Source of the DNA: an uncultured Peptococcaceae bacterium
GTDB taxonomy: Bacteria > Bacillota > Peptococcia > Peptococcales > Peptococcaceae
Direction of reading: 5' to 3'
NCBI GenBank assembly: GCA_937976375.1
Contig: CALJRU010000018.1
Location: 19,673-83,672 of the forward strand
Length of the DNA: 64,000 bases
A program made the position numbers and the translations under genes. Within the stretch, counting starts at the first letter, position 1. The number at the start of each line of letters is the position of its first letter. The notes beneath the pieces are model-generated. The model saw nothing but the letters and a program-made list of their open reading frames with translations. It made no database searches and was not told where the DNA came from. Below are positions 57,643 through 64,000 of this stretch, piece by piece.

Positions 57643-59009
57643 TTTCAAATTTTCTTTACACGATTCCCTCTATTTCTATGCTGGGGTTTCTCATTCCTTT
57701 TTCCGGTGTCGGCAATGGCACGGCCATCATCGCCCTTACCATCTACGCCCTGCTGCCCATGGTACGCAGCACCCACACTGGGCTCAGCAGCATAGCGCCA
57801 GCACTTTTGGAAGCAGCCGTAGGCATGGGCAGCACACAGCGCCAACTTCTTTGGCGCATCAAGCTGCCACTAGCAATGCCTATCATTCTTTCTGGCATTC
57901 GCAGCATGGCGACCATGACCATTGCCCTCGCTGGGATTGCCTCTTTTATTGGTGCTGGCGGCCTTGGGGTGGCCATATACCGCGGCATCACCACCAACAA
58001 CGCTGCGATGACACTTTGCGGCAGTTTACTGATCGCCTTTCTCGCCCTTATTATTGATGCGCTGCTTGGACTGCTTGAACGGCATATCAGCCATCGACAT
58101 CATCGTCGCAAAGCACACCATCGCTGGCCTTTCGTCGCGTTAACTTTGCTTTTCCTTGTTGGAATTGGCACCATGCTCTTTCAATATCAAGAAAAAGACA
58201 CCATCCACATTGCCACCAAACCTATGACAGAGCAAGCCATCCTCGGCGAAATGCTCGCCATGCTCATTGAACAAGATACCGACCTCACCGTCGAACTTAC
58301 CCAAGGCGTCGGCGGCGGCACTGCCAATATTCAGCCAGCCATGGAAAAAGGAGAATTCGATCTCTATCCTGAATATACTGGCACAGCCTGGAATCAGGTG
58401 CTAAAGGAAAGCGACATCTACCATGAAGAACTGTTTCCCACTTTGCGCCAGGCTTACCTGAATGATTATGACATGGAATGGGTGGGCATGTATGGATTCA
58501 ACAATACCTATGGCCTTGTTGTTCGCCAGGACATCGCCGACAAGTATCAACTCACTACCTATTCTGACCTGACTGCCATTGCCGACCAACTGGTTTTTGG
58601 TGCCGAATATGATTTCTTTGAACGTGCCGACGGCTATGATGCTCTCTGCAACACGTATGATCTGCATTTCGCCAAAACCATGGATCTTGACATTGGTCTT
58701 AAATATCAAGCGCTTGCCGAAGATGATATTGATGTCATGGTGGTCTTCACCACCGACGGCCAGCTGGCCGATGCCAATGCCAAGCTGCTTGAAGACGACA
58801 AACAGTTCTATCCATCCTATCTTTGTGGCAATGTTGTTCGCGGTGAGGTGCTGCGCCAGCATCCTGAACTGCGCAGCACATTAGAAAAGATCCAAAATCG
58901 CATCACCGACAACGATATGGCAGCCATGAACAACGCGGTTGAAAGCGAAGGTCGTGATCCCCGCGATGTGGCGGAAGATTTCCTACGTACCCAAAATCTG
59001 TTACACTAA
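57603..59009 (+). CDS. 5'-truncated permease/substrate-binding fusion of the OpuC/EgtU type
   Basis: Up to 468 residues. An ABC permease domain (about 10-165; GMGSTQRQLLWRIKLPLAMP is the EAA loop, FIGAGGLGVAIYRGI follows) is fused to a ProX/OpuAC binding domain (about 195-465; TQGVGGGTANIQPAMEKG, DLYPEYTGTAWN, FTTDGQLADANAKLLEDDK). Full-length relatives such as pneumococcal EgtU have about 500 residues. Here the sequence opens at NFLYTIPSISML, which aligns well inside the permease, so roughly 65 residues (first helices) are missing, replaced by a terminator. It is likely a broken or remodelled importer of quaternary amines. Alternative start at 57636. Confidence 0.75.
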   Translation: MFYEDIALLFFMPVSNFLYTIPSISMLGFLIPFSGVGNGTAIIALTIYALLPMVRSTHTGLSSIAPALLEAAVGMGSTQRQLLWRIKLPLAMPIILSGIRSMATMTIALAGIASFIGAGGLGVAIYRGITTNNAAMTLCGSLLIAFLALIIDALLGLLERHISHRHHRRKAHHRWPFVALTLLFLVGIGTMLFQYQEKDTIHIATKPMTEQAILGEMLAMLIEQDTDLTVELTQGVGGGTANIQPAMEKGEFDLYPEYTGTAWNQVLKESDIYHEELFPTLRQAYLNDYDMEWVGMYGFNNTYGLVVRQDIADKYQLTTYSDLTAIADQLVFGAEYDFFERADGYDALCNTYDLHFAKTMDLDIGLKYQALAEDDIDVMVVFTTDGQLADANAKLLEDDKQFYPSYLCGNVVRGEVLRQHPELRSTLEKIQNRITDNDMAAMNNAVESEGRDPRDVAEDFLRTQNLLH

Positions 59010-59023
59010 GGAGAGAAACTCTC

Positions 59024-59839
59024 ATGCAACCCATTATTACCTTCGAACATGTTCATAAAGCGTACGACGGCACCATTGTGCTTAATGACATCCATTTAAA
59101 CATCGAACAAGGCGCCTTTGTGACCATTGTCGGTGCCTCTGGTGGCGGCAAAACCACCTTGCTGAAAATGGTCAATGGACTGCTCACGCCAGACAGCGGC
59201 AATGTCTATATCAAAGGTAAAAACATTCAGCAAATGAACCTGATCCAACTGCGGCGTCACATTGGCTACGCCATTCAAGGCAGCGTGCTTTTTCCTCTGA
59301 CAGTTGCTGAAAATATTGCCTATGTCCCCTCTCTGCTCAACAAACACAACAGCGCACGCACGCGAGCAGCGGTTGACAAATGGTTGGACATCGTCGGTCT
59401 TGAGCGCAATCTGCTCGACCGTTATCCAACAGAATTATCCGGCGGCCAGCAACAGCGTGTCGGCATCGCCCGGGCGCTTGCTGCTTCACCAGAAATCTTG
59501 CTCATGGATGAGCCTTTTGGCGCCGTTGATGAAATCACACGCGCCAGCCTACAGCAAGAAATTGCACGCATTCACCAAGATACCGGCATCACCGTGCTCT
59601 TTGTCACCCATGATATTCGCGAAGCGTTGCATCTGGGCACGATGGTACTTGTCATGGCAAATGCAGCGGTTCAGCAATATGCCGCACCAGACGCTTTGCT
59701 GTCCACTCCTGCCAATGCATTCGTGCGTCAACTTGTACACAATGAGCGCAGCATCTGCCATCTGCCTGATGACTATCTCACTGACTGCGATTACAGTGGC
59801 GCTGCTCTCGCAGCCGCCAGAAAGGAGTTTTCACAATGA
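59024..59839 (+). CDS. ABC importer ATPase of the OpuCA/EgtV type
   Basis: A 271-residue ABC ATPase. Walker A is GASGGGKTT, the signature is LSGGQQQRVGIARAL and Walker B is ILLMDEPFGAVD, followed by the switch histidine in FVTHDIREAL. The C-terminal extension (about 220-271) lacks the CBS pair of OpuCA, so osmotic gating is not expected. It is intact although the upstream permease is 5'-truncated. RBS AAGGAGAGA; it overlaps the sirtuin-like gene by four bases. Confidence 0.88.
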   Translation: MQPIITFEHVHKAYDGTIVLNDIHLNIEQGAFVTIVGASGGGKTTLLKMVNGLLTPDSGNVYIKGKNIQQMNLIQLRRHIGYAIQGSVLFPLTVAENIAYVPSLLNKHNSARTRAAVDKWLDIVGLERNLLDRYPTELSGGQQQRVGIARALAASPEILLMDEPFGAVDEITRASLQQEIARIHQDTGITVLFVTHDIREALHLGTMVLVMANAAVQQYAAPDALLSTPANAFVRQLVHNERSICHLPDDYLTDCDYSGAALAAARKEFSQ

Positions 59840-60705
59840 CATCAAGTCCATCATCCAACATTGACCAACTGCGCATCGCCCTTGATAACGCAGACACCGT
59901 TCTCATCGGCGCTGGTGCCGGCTTGTCCGTGGCAGCAGGTTTCACCCTCACTGGACCGCGCTTCACGGAATCTTTTGCCGACTTCATTGAAAAGTATCAC
60001 TTTCGCGATCTCTACAGCGCTGGTTTCCACCATTTTGACACCCTAGAAGAACAGTGGGCGTTTTGGAGTCGTCACATTTTTATTGACCGTTATGTGGACA
60101 TTCCCAACGACACCTACCAGATGCTCTATGATCTTGTATCTAAAAAAGATTACTTTGTCATCACCACCAACGTCGACCACTGCTTCCAAAAAACAGGGTT
60201 TGATAAACAACGCCTTTTCTATACACAAGGCGACTATGGCCTCTGGCAATGCAGCGTGCCTTGTCACCAAAAAACTTATGACAACGAAGCCACCGTGCGT
60301 GAAATGGTCGCCCGCCAAAAAAACATGCGCGTTCCTTCCGAACTGATTCCACGCTGCCCAGTTTGCGGTGCGCCAATGACCATGAATTTGCGCTGTGATG
60401 ACACCTTTGTTGAAGATGCAGGCTGGCACCAGGCAGCCAAGCGTTATCAGGATTTTTTGCGCGACCACGAAGAAGAGTCTATGCTTCTTCTGGAACTTGG
60501 GGTCGGCGGCAATACCCCTGCCATCATCAAATATCCATTCTGGCGCTTCGCCATGCAAAATCCGGAGATTACCTACGCCACCATCAGTCTGCAGGACGCT
60601 GTCTGCCCGCCACAAATCGACGAACAATCTATTTGCATCAGCGACGACATCAACACCGTTTTACATGCATTGCTGCCATCCACACAAAAAGAGAGGCGTC
60701 TATAA
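59836..60705 (+). CDS. Class M-like sirtuin (SIR2 family) without the usual catalytic His
   Basis: A 289-residue SIR2-fold protein. The NAD-binding opening is LIGAGAGLSVAAGF (residues 23-36). The core TTNVDHCFQKTGF keeps the Asn and Asp, but the catalytic His motif (ELHG) is replaced by TQGDYG. A zinc knuckle is split as CSVPCH and CPVCGAPM. This pattern is that of SirTM, which ADP-ribosylates lipoyl-carrier proteins; no lipoate ligase, GcvH-like or macrodomain gene is linked here. It is translationally coupled to the ABC ATPase. Protein ADP-ribosylation is plausible but unproven. Confidence 0.8.
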   Translation: MTSSPSSNIDQLRIALDNADTVLIGAGAGLSVAAGFTLTGPRFTESFADFIEKYHFRDLYSAGFHHFDTLEEQWAFWSRHIFIDRYVDIPNDTYQMLYDLVSKKDYFVITTNVDHCFQKTGFDKQRLFYTQGDYGLWQCSVPCHQKTYDNEATVREMVARQKNMRVPSELIPRCPVCGAPMTMNLRCDDTFVEDAGWHQAAKRYQDFLRDHEEESMLLLELGVGGNTPAIIKYPFWRFAMQNPEITYATISLQDAVCPPQIDEQSICISDDINTVLHALLPSTQKERRL

Positions 60706-60751
60706 TTGCTCAGCGCACCGACGGTTGTTGCTGCTACTGTGGGAAAATTAA

Positions 60752-60776
60752 AAAGCAGGAGCAAGGCTCCTGCTTT
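60752..60776 (+). terminator. Terminator of the transporter/sirtuin operon
   Basis: AAAGCAGGAGC (60752-60762) pairs perfectly with 60766-60776 around a 3-base loop, followed by ATTTTT. Confidence 0.9.
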
Positions 60777-60820
60777 ATTTTTCCAGACAAGGATGCGCTT
60801 ACAATCTATTATTCATATAT

Positions 60821-60888
60821 AGTGTCAAAAGTTCTTGACATCATTGGCATCATACTGTACGATAAAAATGTAAAAAGTATTTGACACT
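60821..60888. promoter_or_regulatory. Promoter flanked by inverted TGTCAA/TTGACA half-sites
   Basis: TTGACA (60835-60840), a 17-bp spacer and TACGAT (60858-60863) form the promoter. AGTGTCAAA (60821-60829) and TTTGACACT (60880-60888) are perfect inverted copies on either side. A third half-site is the -35 itself. It is a candidate autoregulatory operator for the small HTH protein at 61207. Confidence 0.6.
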
Positions 60889-60914
60889 CCGAAGATAGAG
60901 AAAGGAGAATCATC

Positions 60915-61205
60915 ATGTTTGACAGCATTCTGCTCATCCTATTTGTATGTTTCGTTGTTGCCCTTATCCTGCTGGATATTGCCATGGTGATTTCATTGGT
61001 GCGCAGTGGCGATGAGCGCCGCCAGTTGATGATCTGGAAAGCCAGCACCTTCACGCTCATTGGCACAGTGTGTGTCATGATCATTGATGTCGTCAAAATG
61101 TTCATCGATCCCTCCACCATCAGCAAACCATTTTCCCAGCTTGGCGCTACAGCCATCATTTATTTCTGCAGCTTACTCTATTACAAACGGAAACTAGGCG
61201 GTTGA
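60915..61205 (+). CDS. Small membrane protein paired with an XRE regulator
   Basis: A 96-residue protein with three hydrophobic segments (about 5-28, 45-62, 72-88) and a short basic loop (RSGDERRQ) between the first two. RBS AAAGGAGAA. It lies one base before the start of a small XRE regulator. This pairing of a three-helix protein and a YgzD-like HTH is common in Bacillota, but the job of the membrane partner is unknown; it may tether or sense. Confidence 0.8.
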   Translation: MFDSILLILFVCFVVALILLDIAMVISLVRSGDERRQLMIWKASTFTLIGTVCVMIIDVVKMFIDPSTISKPFSQLGATAIIYFCSLLYYKRKLGG

Positions 61206-61206
61206 T

Positions 61207-61398
61207 ATGGAAAATCGTATTCACGAACGACGTAAGGCCCTCGGCCTGTCTCAGCTGGAGCTCGCCAAACGCTGCGGTGTTTCCCGCCAAACCATCAACG
61301 CCATCGAAAACAACAAATACGATCCAACACTGGCACTTGCTTTTTCACTGGCAGCCACACTGGGTGTCACGGTGGACGAACTGTTCACGCCATCCTGA
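61207..61398 (+). CDS. Small XRE-family regulator (YgzD-like)
   Basis: A 63-residue protein that is almost only a helix-turn-helix: RRKALGLSQLELAKRCGVSRQTINAIENNKYDPT. The last residues (LGVTVDELFTP) are typical of the YgzD group. No effector domain. It presumably binds the flanking half-sites at 60821-60888 and represses its own two-gene operon (inference). Confidence 0.9.
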   Translation: MENRIHERRKALGLSQLELAKRCGVSRQTINAIENNKYDPTLALAFSLAATLGVTVDELFTPS

Positions 61399-61440
61399 TA
61401 GGCCTAAACCATTCTCTACCACCACTCAACCAAGGGTCGC

Positions 61441-61469
61441 TTGCACCATCAACACCCCCATGCTATGAT
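61441..61469 (+). promoter_or_regulatory. Promoter of the HTH-membrane protein gene
   Basis: TTGCAC (61441-61446), a 17-bp spacer ending in TGC, and TATGAT (61464-61469), 30 bases before the ATG. Confidence 0.6.
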
Positions 61470-61498
61470 GAAACAAGAATCATTACGGAGGTGTCCTT

Positions 61499-61909
61499 AT
61501 GAACGAATCAACAAGCATCGGTGCACGCATCGCTGCACGCCGCAAACAGCTCGGCTTAACACAGCGTGAGCTGGCAGAGCAGATGGGCGTTACGGACAAA
61601 GCTGTCTCAAAGTGGGAGCGTGATCTTGCTCGGCCTGATGTTCAATCTCTGCCACATCTCGCTGATATTCTCGGCTTATCCATTGAAACACTAATGGATG
61701 ACACCCCACCAGCAATGACACCTTCTAAAAAGAACGATGCTCCCAAAACACTTCGCCTTGTCTTTCGCGGTATTGCACTCGCCATGGGTATTGCCGTTGT
61801 TGTACTCAGCCATCTGCACGAACTGGATGGCCAATCAGCTGCCACCATGCTGGGCATCGGGCTGGCTTGTCTGGCACTCGATGCCTTACAAAATGAAAAA
61901 AACAAATAA
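61499..61909 (+). CDS. XRE-family regulator with C-terminal membrane anchor
   Basis: A 136-residue protein. Residues 8-62 are an XRE helix-turn-helix (RRKQLGLTQRELAEQMGVTD, then KAVSKWERDLARPD). A short linker leads to two hydrophobic segments (about 87-103 and 112-126), so it is a membrane-tethered regulator. RBS GGAGG. The strong terminator at 61914 ends the gene. It shares its HTH type with the protein at 63190, though not its membrane part. Confidence 0.88.
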   Translation: MNESTSIGARIAARRKQLGLTQRELAEQMGVTDKAVSKWERDLARPDVQSLPHLADILGLSIETLMDDTPPAMTPSKKNDAPKTLRLVFRGIALAMGIAVVVLSHLHELDGQSAATMLGIGLACLALDALQNEKNK

Positions 61910-61913
61910 TACC

Positions 61914-61960
61914 ATCTCCACCACAAAACATGCAGCTTCGTTTGTGGTGGAGATTTTTTT
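61914..61960 (+). terminator. Terminator after the HTH-membrane protein gene
   Basis: ATCTCCACCACAAA (61914-61927) pairs perfectly with 61941-61954, followed by a T-run. Confidence 0.92.
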
Positions 61961-62012
61961 ACTGAAAACCTGGCCTTTTCAAAAACTGTAACCGATTCGC
62001 CATCCTAAATAC

Positions 62013-62053
62013 TTGACAAAGTCAATTATTTTCTATATAGTTGACTTTGTCAA
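62013..62053. promoter_or_regulatory. MarR promoter with a twin palindromic operator
   Basis: TTGACAAAGTCAA (62013-62025) and TTGACTTTGTCAA (62041-62053) are each near-palindromic and are reverse complements of one another. The first contains the -35 (TTGACA); TATAGT (62036-62041) is the -10 at 17-bp spacing, touching the second copy. Bound repressor would cover the whole promoter. Confidence 0.8.
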
Positions 62054-62071
62054 ATAAAAGGAGGACCTTTC

Positions 62072-62524
62072 ATGAATCACGAATCGCTTGCCTTTATGAT
62101 CGCCGTACTGCGAAAACATTTTGTCGCCTATTGCACGGAAAAGCTTGCTGAGCTCGACGTCACTTATGGACAGTTGTTTATCCTAATTGCTGTCGACAAG
62201 AAACCTGGCTGCGCGCCGAAGGAAATCGCAGCCTACCTAAAACTGGACGCCGGCCACCTCAACCGTACACTTGGCAAATTGATTGAAAAAGAACTCATCA
62301 CCCAGAAAAAAAACAGCAATGATCGCCGTGCCAACATTCTTCATCTCACTGAAAAAGGCACACAGGTTGTCACCAAAAGCCGTCAACTGTTTCATGCCTG
62401 GGACGATGCAGTGCTGCACGATATCGACAAAGACAGCCGACAGGCATTGATGAATGTGATGAAAACCATCGTTACAACATTAAACCCATCCAATGGAGGT
62501 ACAAACAATGAACCCATTAAATGA
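62072..62524 (+). CDS. MarR-family regulator
   Basis: A 150-residue MarR-type regulator with the winged helix in KEIAAYLKLDAGHLNRTLGKLIEKELI and the wing NSNDRRANILHLTEKG (residues 48-95), flanked by dimerisation helices. RBS AAAGGAGG. The operator at 62013-62053 directly upstream indicates autoregulation. It overlaps the downstream gene by 17 bases, so both are one operon and the downstream protein is the likely target function. Confidence 0.92.
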   Translation: MNHESLAFMIAVLRKHFVAYCTEKLAELDVTYGQLFILIAVDKKPGCAPKEIAAYLKLDAGHLNRTLGKLIEKELITQKKNSNDRRANILHLTEKGTQVVTKSRQLFHAWDDAVLHDIDKDSRQALMNVMKTIVTTLNPSNGGTNNEPIK

Positions 62525-63062
62525 TTTCATGAACCTGTTAACAGGAAAATTTGACAACGCCGAACAATACGAACACATGCAGCAGCAACACATTGATTTT
62601 CCTTTTGCTGAACATGTCAACACCATCTGCAACGATAAAATTGAGCATCTTCCAGAGAATTTCTCTGGTTATTTCATGGTCGAGGAAAGCTACTACACCT
62701 CTAATGGCAATACCCACGCAGCACCACATCTTTTTCTTTTCACCGAGGACAACGAGGATGTTTTGCTGACGTCCTATGATTTGCCAGAGGGCTTCGACAA
62801 AAACACTTTCACCTATGACAATCTCACAACCATCGACTACAACGCACTGAAACCTTCCGAGAAATTTACCCCTGCACGCTATGTCAAAAAAGACGGCGTT
62901 TGGGAAGGCGGCAGTGTCAGCATGTTCTCTCCTGTTCTCAAATTCACTTTATTCGAGCGCTTCTCCGAGGACTGCCTGGAAGTCACTGAAACAATGGAAG
63001 TCAATGGCAAGAAAACCTTTGGCTACGACGACCCTATTCTCTACAAAAGAACCACCAAGTAA
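62508..63062 (+). CDS. Small soluble protein under MarR control, possibly CpcT/CpeT-like
   Basis: A 184-residue protein without signal or membrane segments. The opening FMNLLTGKFDNAEQYEHM and the order of beta strands (GYFMVEESYYTSNG; HLFLFTEDNEDVLLTSYDL) recall the CpcT/CpeT beta-barrel, best known as a phycobilin lyase in cyanobacteria but also found in other bacteria. There it could bind a small hydrophobic ligand. I rate that only as a possibility. RBS GGAGG inside the end of marR; translation is coupled. Confidence 0.6.
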   Translation: MNPLNDFMNLLTGKFDNAEQYEHMQQQHIDFPFAEHVNTICNDKIEHLPENFSGYFMVEESYYTSNGNTHAAPHLFLFTEDNEDVLLTSYDLPEGFDKNTFTYDNLTTIDYNALKPSEKFTPARYVKKDGVWEGGSVSMFSPVLKFTLFERFSEDCLEVTETMEVNGKKTFGYDDPILYKRTTK

Positions 63063-63067
63063 ATCCA

Positions 63068-63097
63068 TCCCCACAGCAACGTTGCTGTTGGGATATT
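63068..63097 (+). terminator. Terminator of the marR operon
   Basis: CCCACAGCAAC pairs with GTTGCTGTTGGG with one bulged base, followed by ATATTTTTC. Confidence 0.75.
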
Positions 63098-63140
63098 TTT
63101 CATTGTTTCTATCAATTCCGCCCACTCGCCTGACGGTAGA

Positions 63141-63169
63141 GTGACTTTTTTCCCAGGCTTCGTTACAAT
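63141..63169 (+). promoter_or_regulatory. Promoter of the last regulator gene
   Basis: GTGACT (63141-63146), a 17-bp spacer and TACAAT (63164-63169); transcription would begin just before the ribosome site. Confidence 0.45.
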
Positions 63170-63189
63170 AAGCGCAGGAGGTGGTTGCT

Positions 63190-63918
63190 GTGCAACTCAT
63201 GGATAATGAAAAGATTGGTCGATTCATCGCCACACGACGGAAAGCATTAGGAATGACACAAAAAGAACTGGGCGAACGGTTGTTTGTCTCTGACAAAACA
63301 GTGTCAAAATGGGAGCGTGGCGCCAGCCTGCCCAACGTGGCACTGCTGCAGCCGCTCGCTGAGGTGCTCGAAGTTGGTGTCAGCGACCTGTTGAACGGTG
63401 AATGTCAATTACAGGAAGCAAAAACCTCTGACGCAGCCATCTCAAATGCCTTAATATTGTCTCTGCAGGAAACGCATCTTCATGAACAGCGACACTGGCG
63501 GCTGCTTTTTGCGAGCGCTTTAATCGTTACTCTCTTAGAAGGCGCGCTCTTATTTTTCTTAACAGGCAGTTTCCAAAGCCTTTGGCCCTGTGGGCTGCTG
63601 CTCTTATTTGCCGCCTGGCTTTGCTTCTTCGCAAAGCCCTGGCTGCCTGCCTATTACGACAGCAACCCTATCCATTTTATTCAACAAGGGCCCTTCCGCA
63701 TCAATATGGTCGGCCTTCGTTTTAACAACAGCAATTGGCCGCCGCTCCTGAATCTGTTCCGCTGGGCTTCCCTCCTTGCCGCGTTGCTTTATCCACTTGG
63801 ACTGCTGGCCGCTGCTCTCTGGGCGCCGATTTCTTCAGTTCTGTTAAGAACACTCGCTCTGATTATGGTCTGCGGATTTTTGGTTGCTGTTTATGCTGTG
63901 GGCAAACACTATGAATAA
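63190..63918 (+). CDS. XRE-family regulator with membrane domain
   Basis: A 242-residue protein. An XRE helix-turn-helix spans about 6-62 (RRKALGMTQKELGERLFVSD, then KTVSKWERGASLPN). After a linker come four to five hydrophobic segments from about 105 (LLFASALIVTLLEGALLFFL; WPCGLLLLFAAWLCFF; SLLAALLYPLGLLAAALW; the last near 222). Similar HTH-plus-membrane proteins are common in Clostridia and may sense wall stress. The GTG at 63190 is used because AGGAGG sits eight bases before it; the ATG at 63199 is an alternative. Confidence 0.85.
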   Translation: MQLMDNEKIGRFIATRRKALGMTQKELGERLFVSDKTVSKWERGASLPNVALLQPLAEVLEVGVSDLLNGECQLQEAKTSDAAISNALILSLQETHLHEQRHWRLLFASALIVTLLEGALLFFLTGSFQSLWPCGLLLLFAAWLCFFAKPWLPAYYDSNPIHFIQQGPFRINMVGLRFNNSNWPPLLNLFRWASLLAALLYPLGLLAAALWAPISSVLLRTLALIMVCGFLVAVYAVGKHYE

Positions 63919-63947
63919 GAAAAGCGCCGAACGTTTCAAACCGTTTG

Positions 63948-64000
63948 AGCTGTCCCCAAAAAGTTGGACACTATGAAAATTAAATAGTTTGGTTCTTTAA
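63948..64000. mobile_element. Possible insertion-sequence terminal repeat at the window edge
   Basis: GAGCTGTCCCCAAAAAGT followed by TGGACACTAT resembles terminal inverted repeats of IS3-type elements (TGTCC...TTTTTGGGG read on the other strand). Only 50 bases are visible and no transposase frame can be seen, so this is tentative. Confidence 0.35.

Noticed and set aside
1..64000. CRISPR arrays, rRNA or tRNA genes
   Set aside because: No regularly spaced repeats of CRISPR size and no tRNA or rRNA signature were noticed on reading; a computed scan was not possible.

Overview
The window reads as chromosome from an anaerobic, monoderm Bacillota (probably Clostridia). The signs are strong AGGAGG-type ribosome sites, lipoproteins, two S-layer-homology proteins, a MutFEG/Cpr-type antibiotic self-protection operon, many 4Fe-4S and molybdenum proteins, and no outer-membrane genes. 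No rRNA, tRNA or CRISPR array was seen. Base composition is patchy: 1-6.9 kb and about 48.7-53.5 kb are visibly richer in A/T than 7-44 kb, which suggests that cassettes of different origin are interleaved.

Layout. 0-6.3 kb: the end of an NhaC antiporter, a divergent DauR-like regulator, and a minus-strand cassette of ferredoxin, AprA/fumarate-reductase-like flavoprotein, DASS permease and LysR regulator. 7-24.9 kb: a large molybdenum locus. A Desulfovibrio gigas-type aldehyde oxidoreductase (Mop) heads a minus-strand series of poorly understood partner genes: a dicluster oxidoreductase, a small redox protein, a TrsM-like methyltransferase, a C-GCAxxG-C-C protein, a TrsS-like radical SAM protein, an AMP-dependent ligase and a TylF-like methyltransferase. 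Divergent from it run modABC, a molybdopterin-binding protein, a 47-residue protein, a MocA-ModE fusion, a phosphatase-HD fusion, XdhC and a second C-GCAxxG-C-C protein. Together these cover molybdate uptake, pterin nucleotide attachment, insertion and the enzyme itself. A frameshifted gene lies between the two arms.

25-40.5 kb: a lipoprotein, NiaR, two permeases, a low-molecular-weight sirohaem protein, an SLH protein, CorA, an FAD protein, an ATP-grasp ligase with a CBS protein, twin opine dehydrogenases and a nitroreductase. 40.5-46.4 kb: a Cpr/Mut-like ABC exporter with its two-component system, and an MFS exporter. 46.5-48.7 kb: a three-gene operon of zinc ribbon, lone ABC ATPase and an internally duplicated protein, which I cannot assign to a known system. 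48.7-53.5 kb: a second DASS cassette with an alkaline-phosphatase-superfamily hydrolase and a LysR regulator. 53.5-64 kb: an unknown acidic protein, a second SLH protein, twin cupins, a 5'-truncated OpuC/EgtU-like transporter with its ATPase and a class M-like sirtuin, several small HTH/membrane regulators, a MarR gene with a clear operator, and a possible insertion-sequence end at the right edge.

The most interesting material is the 7-25 kb molybdenum locus, the 46.5-48.7 kb operon, the two parallel DASS cassettes, and the truncated transporter joined to a sirtuin that lacks the usual catalytic histidine.
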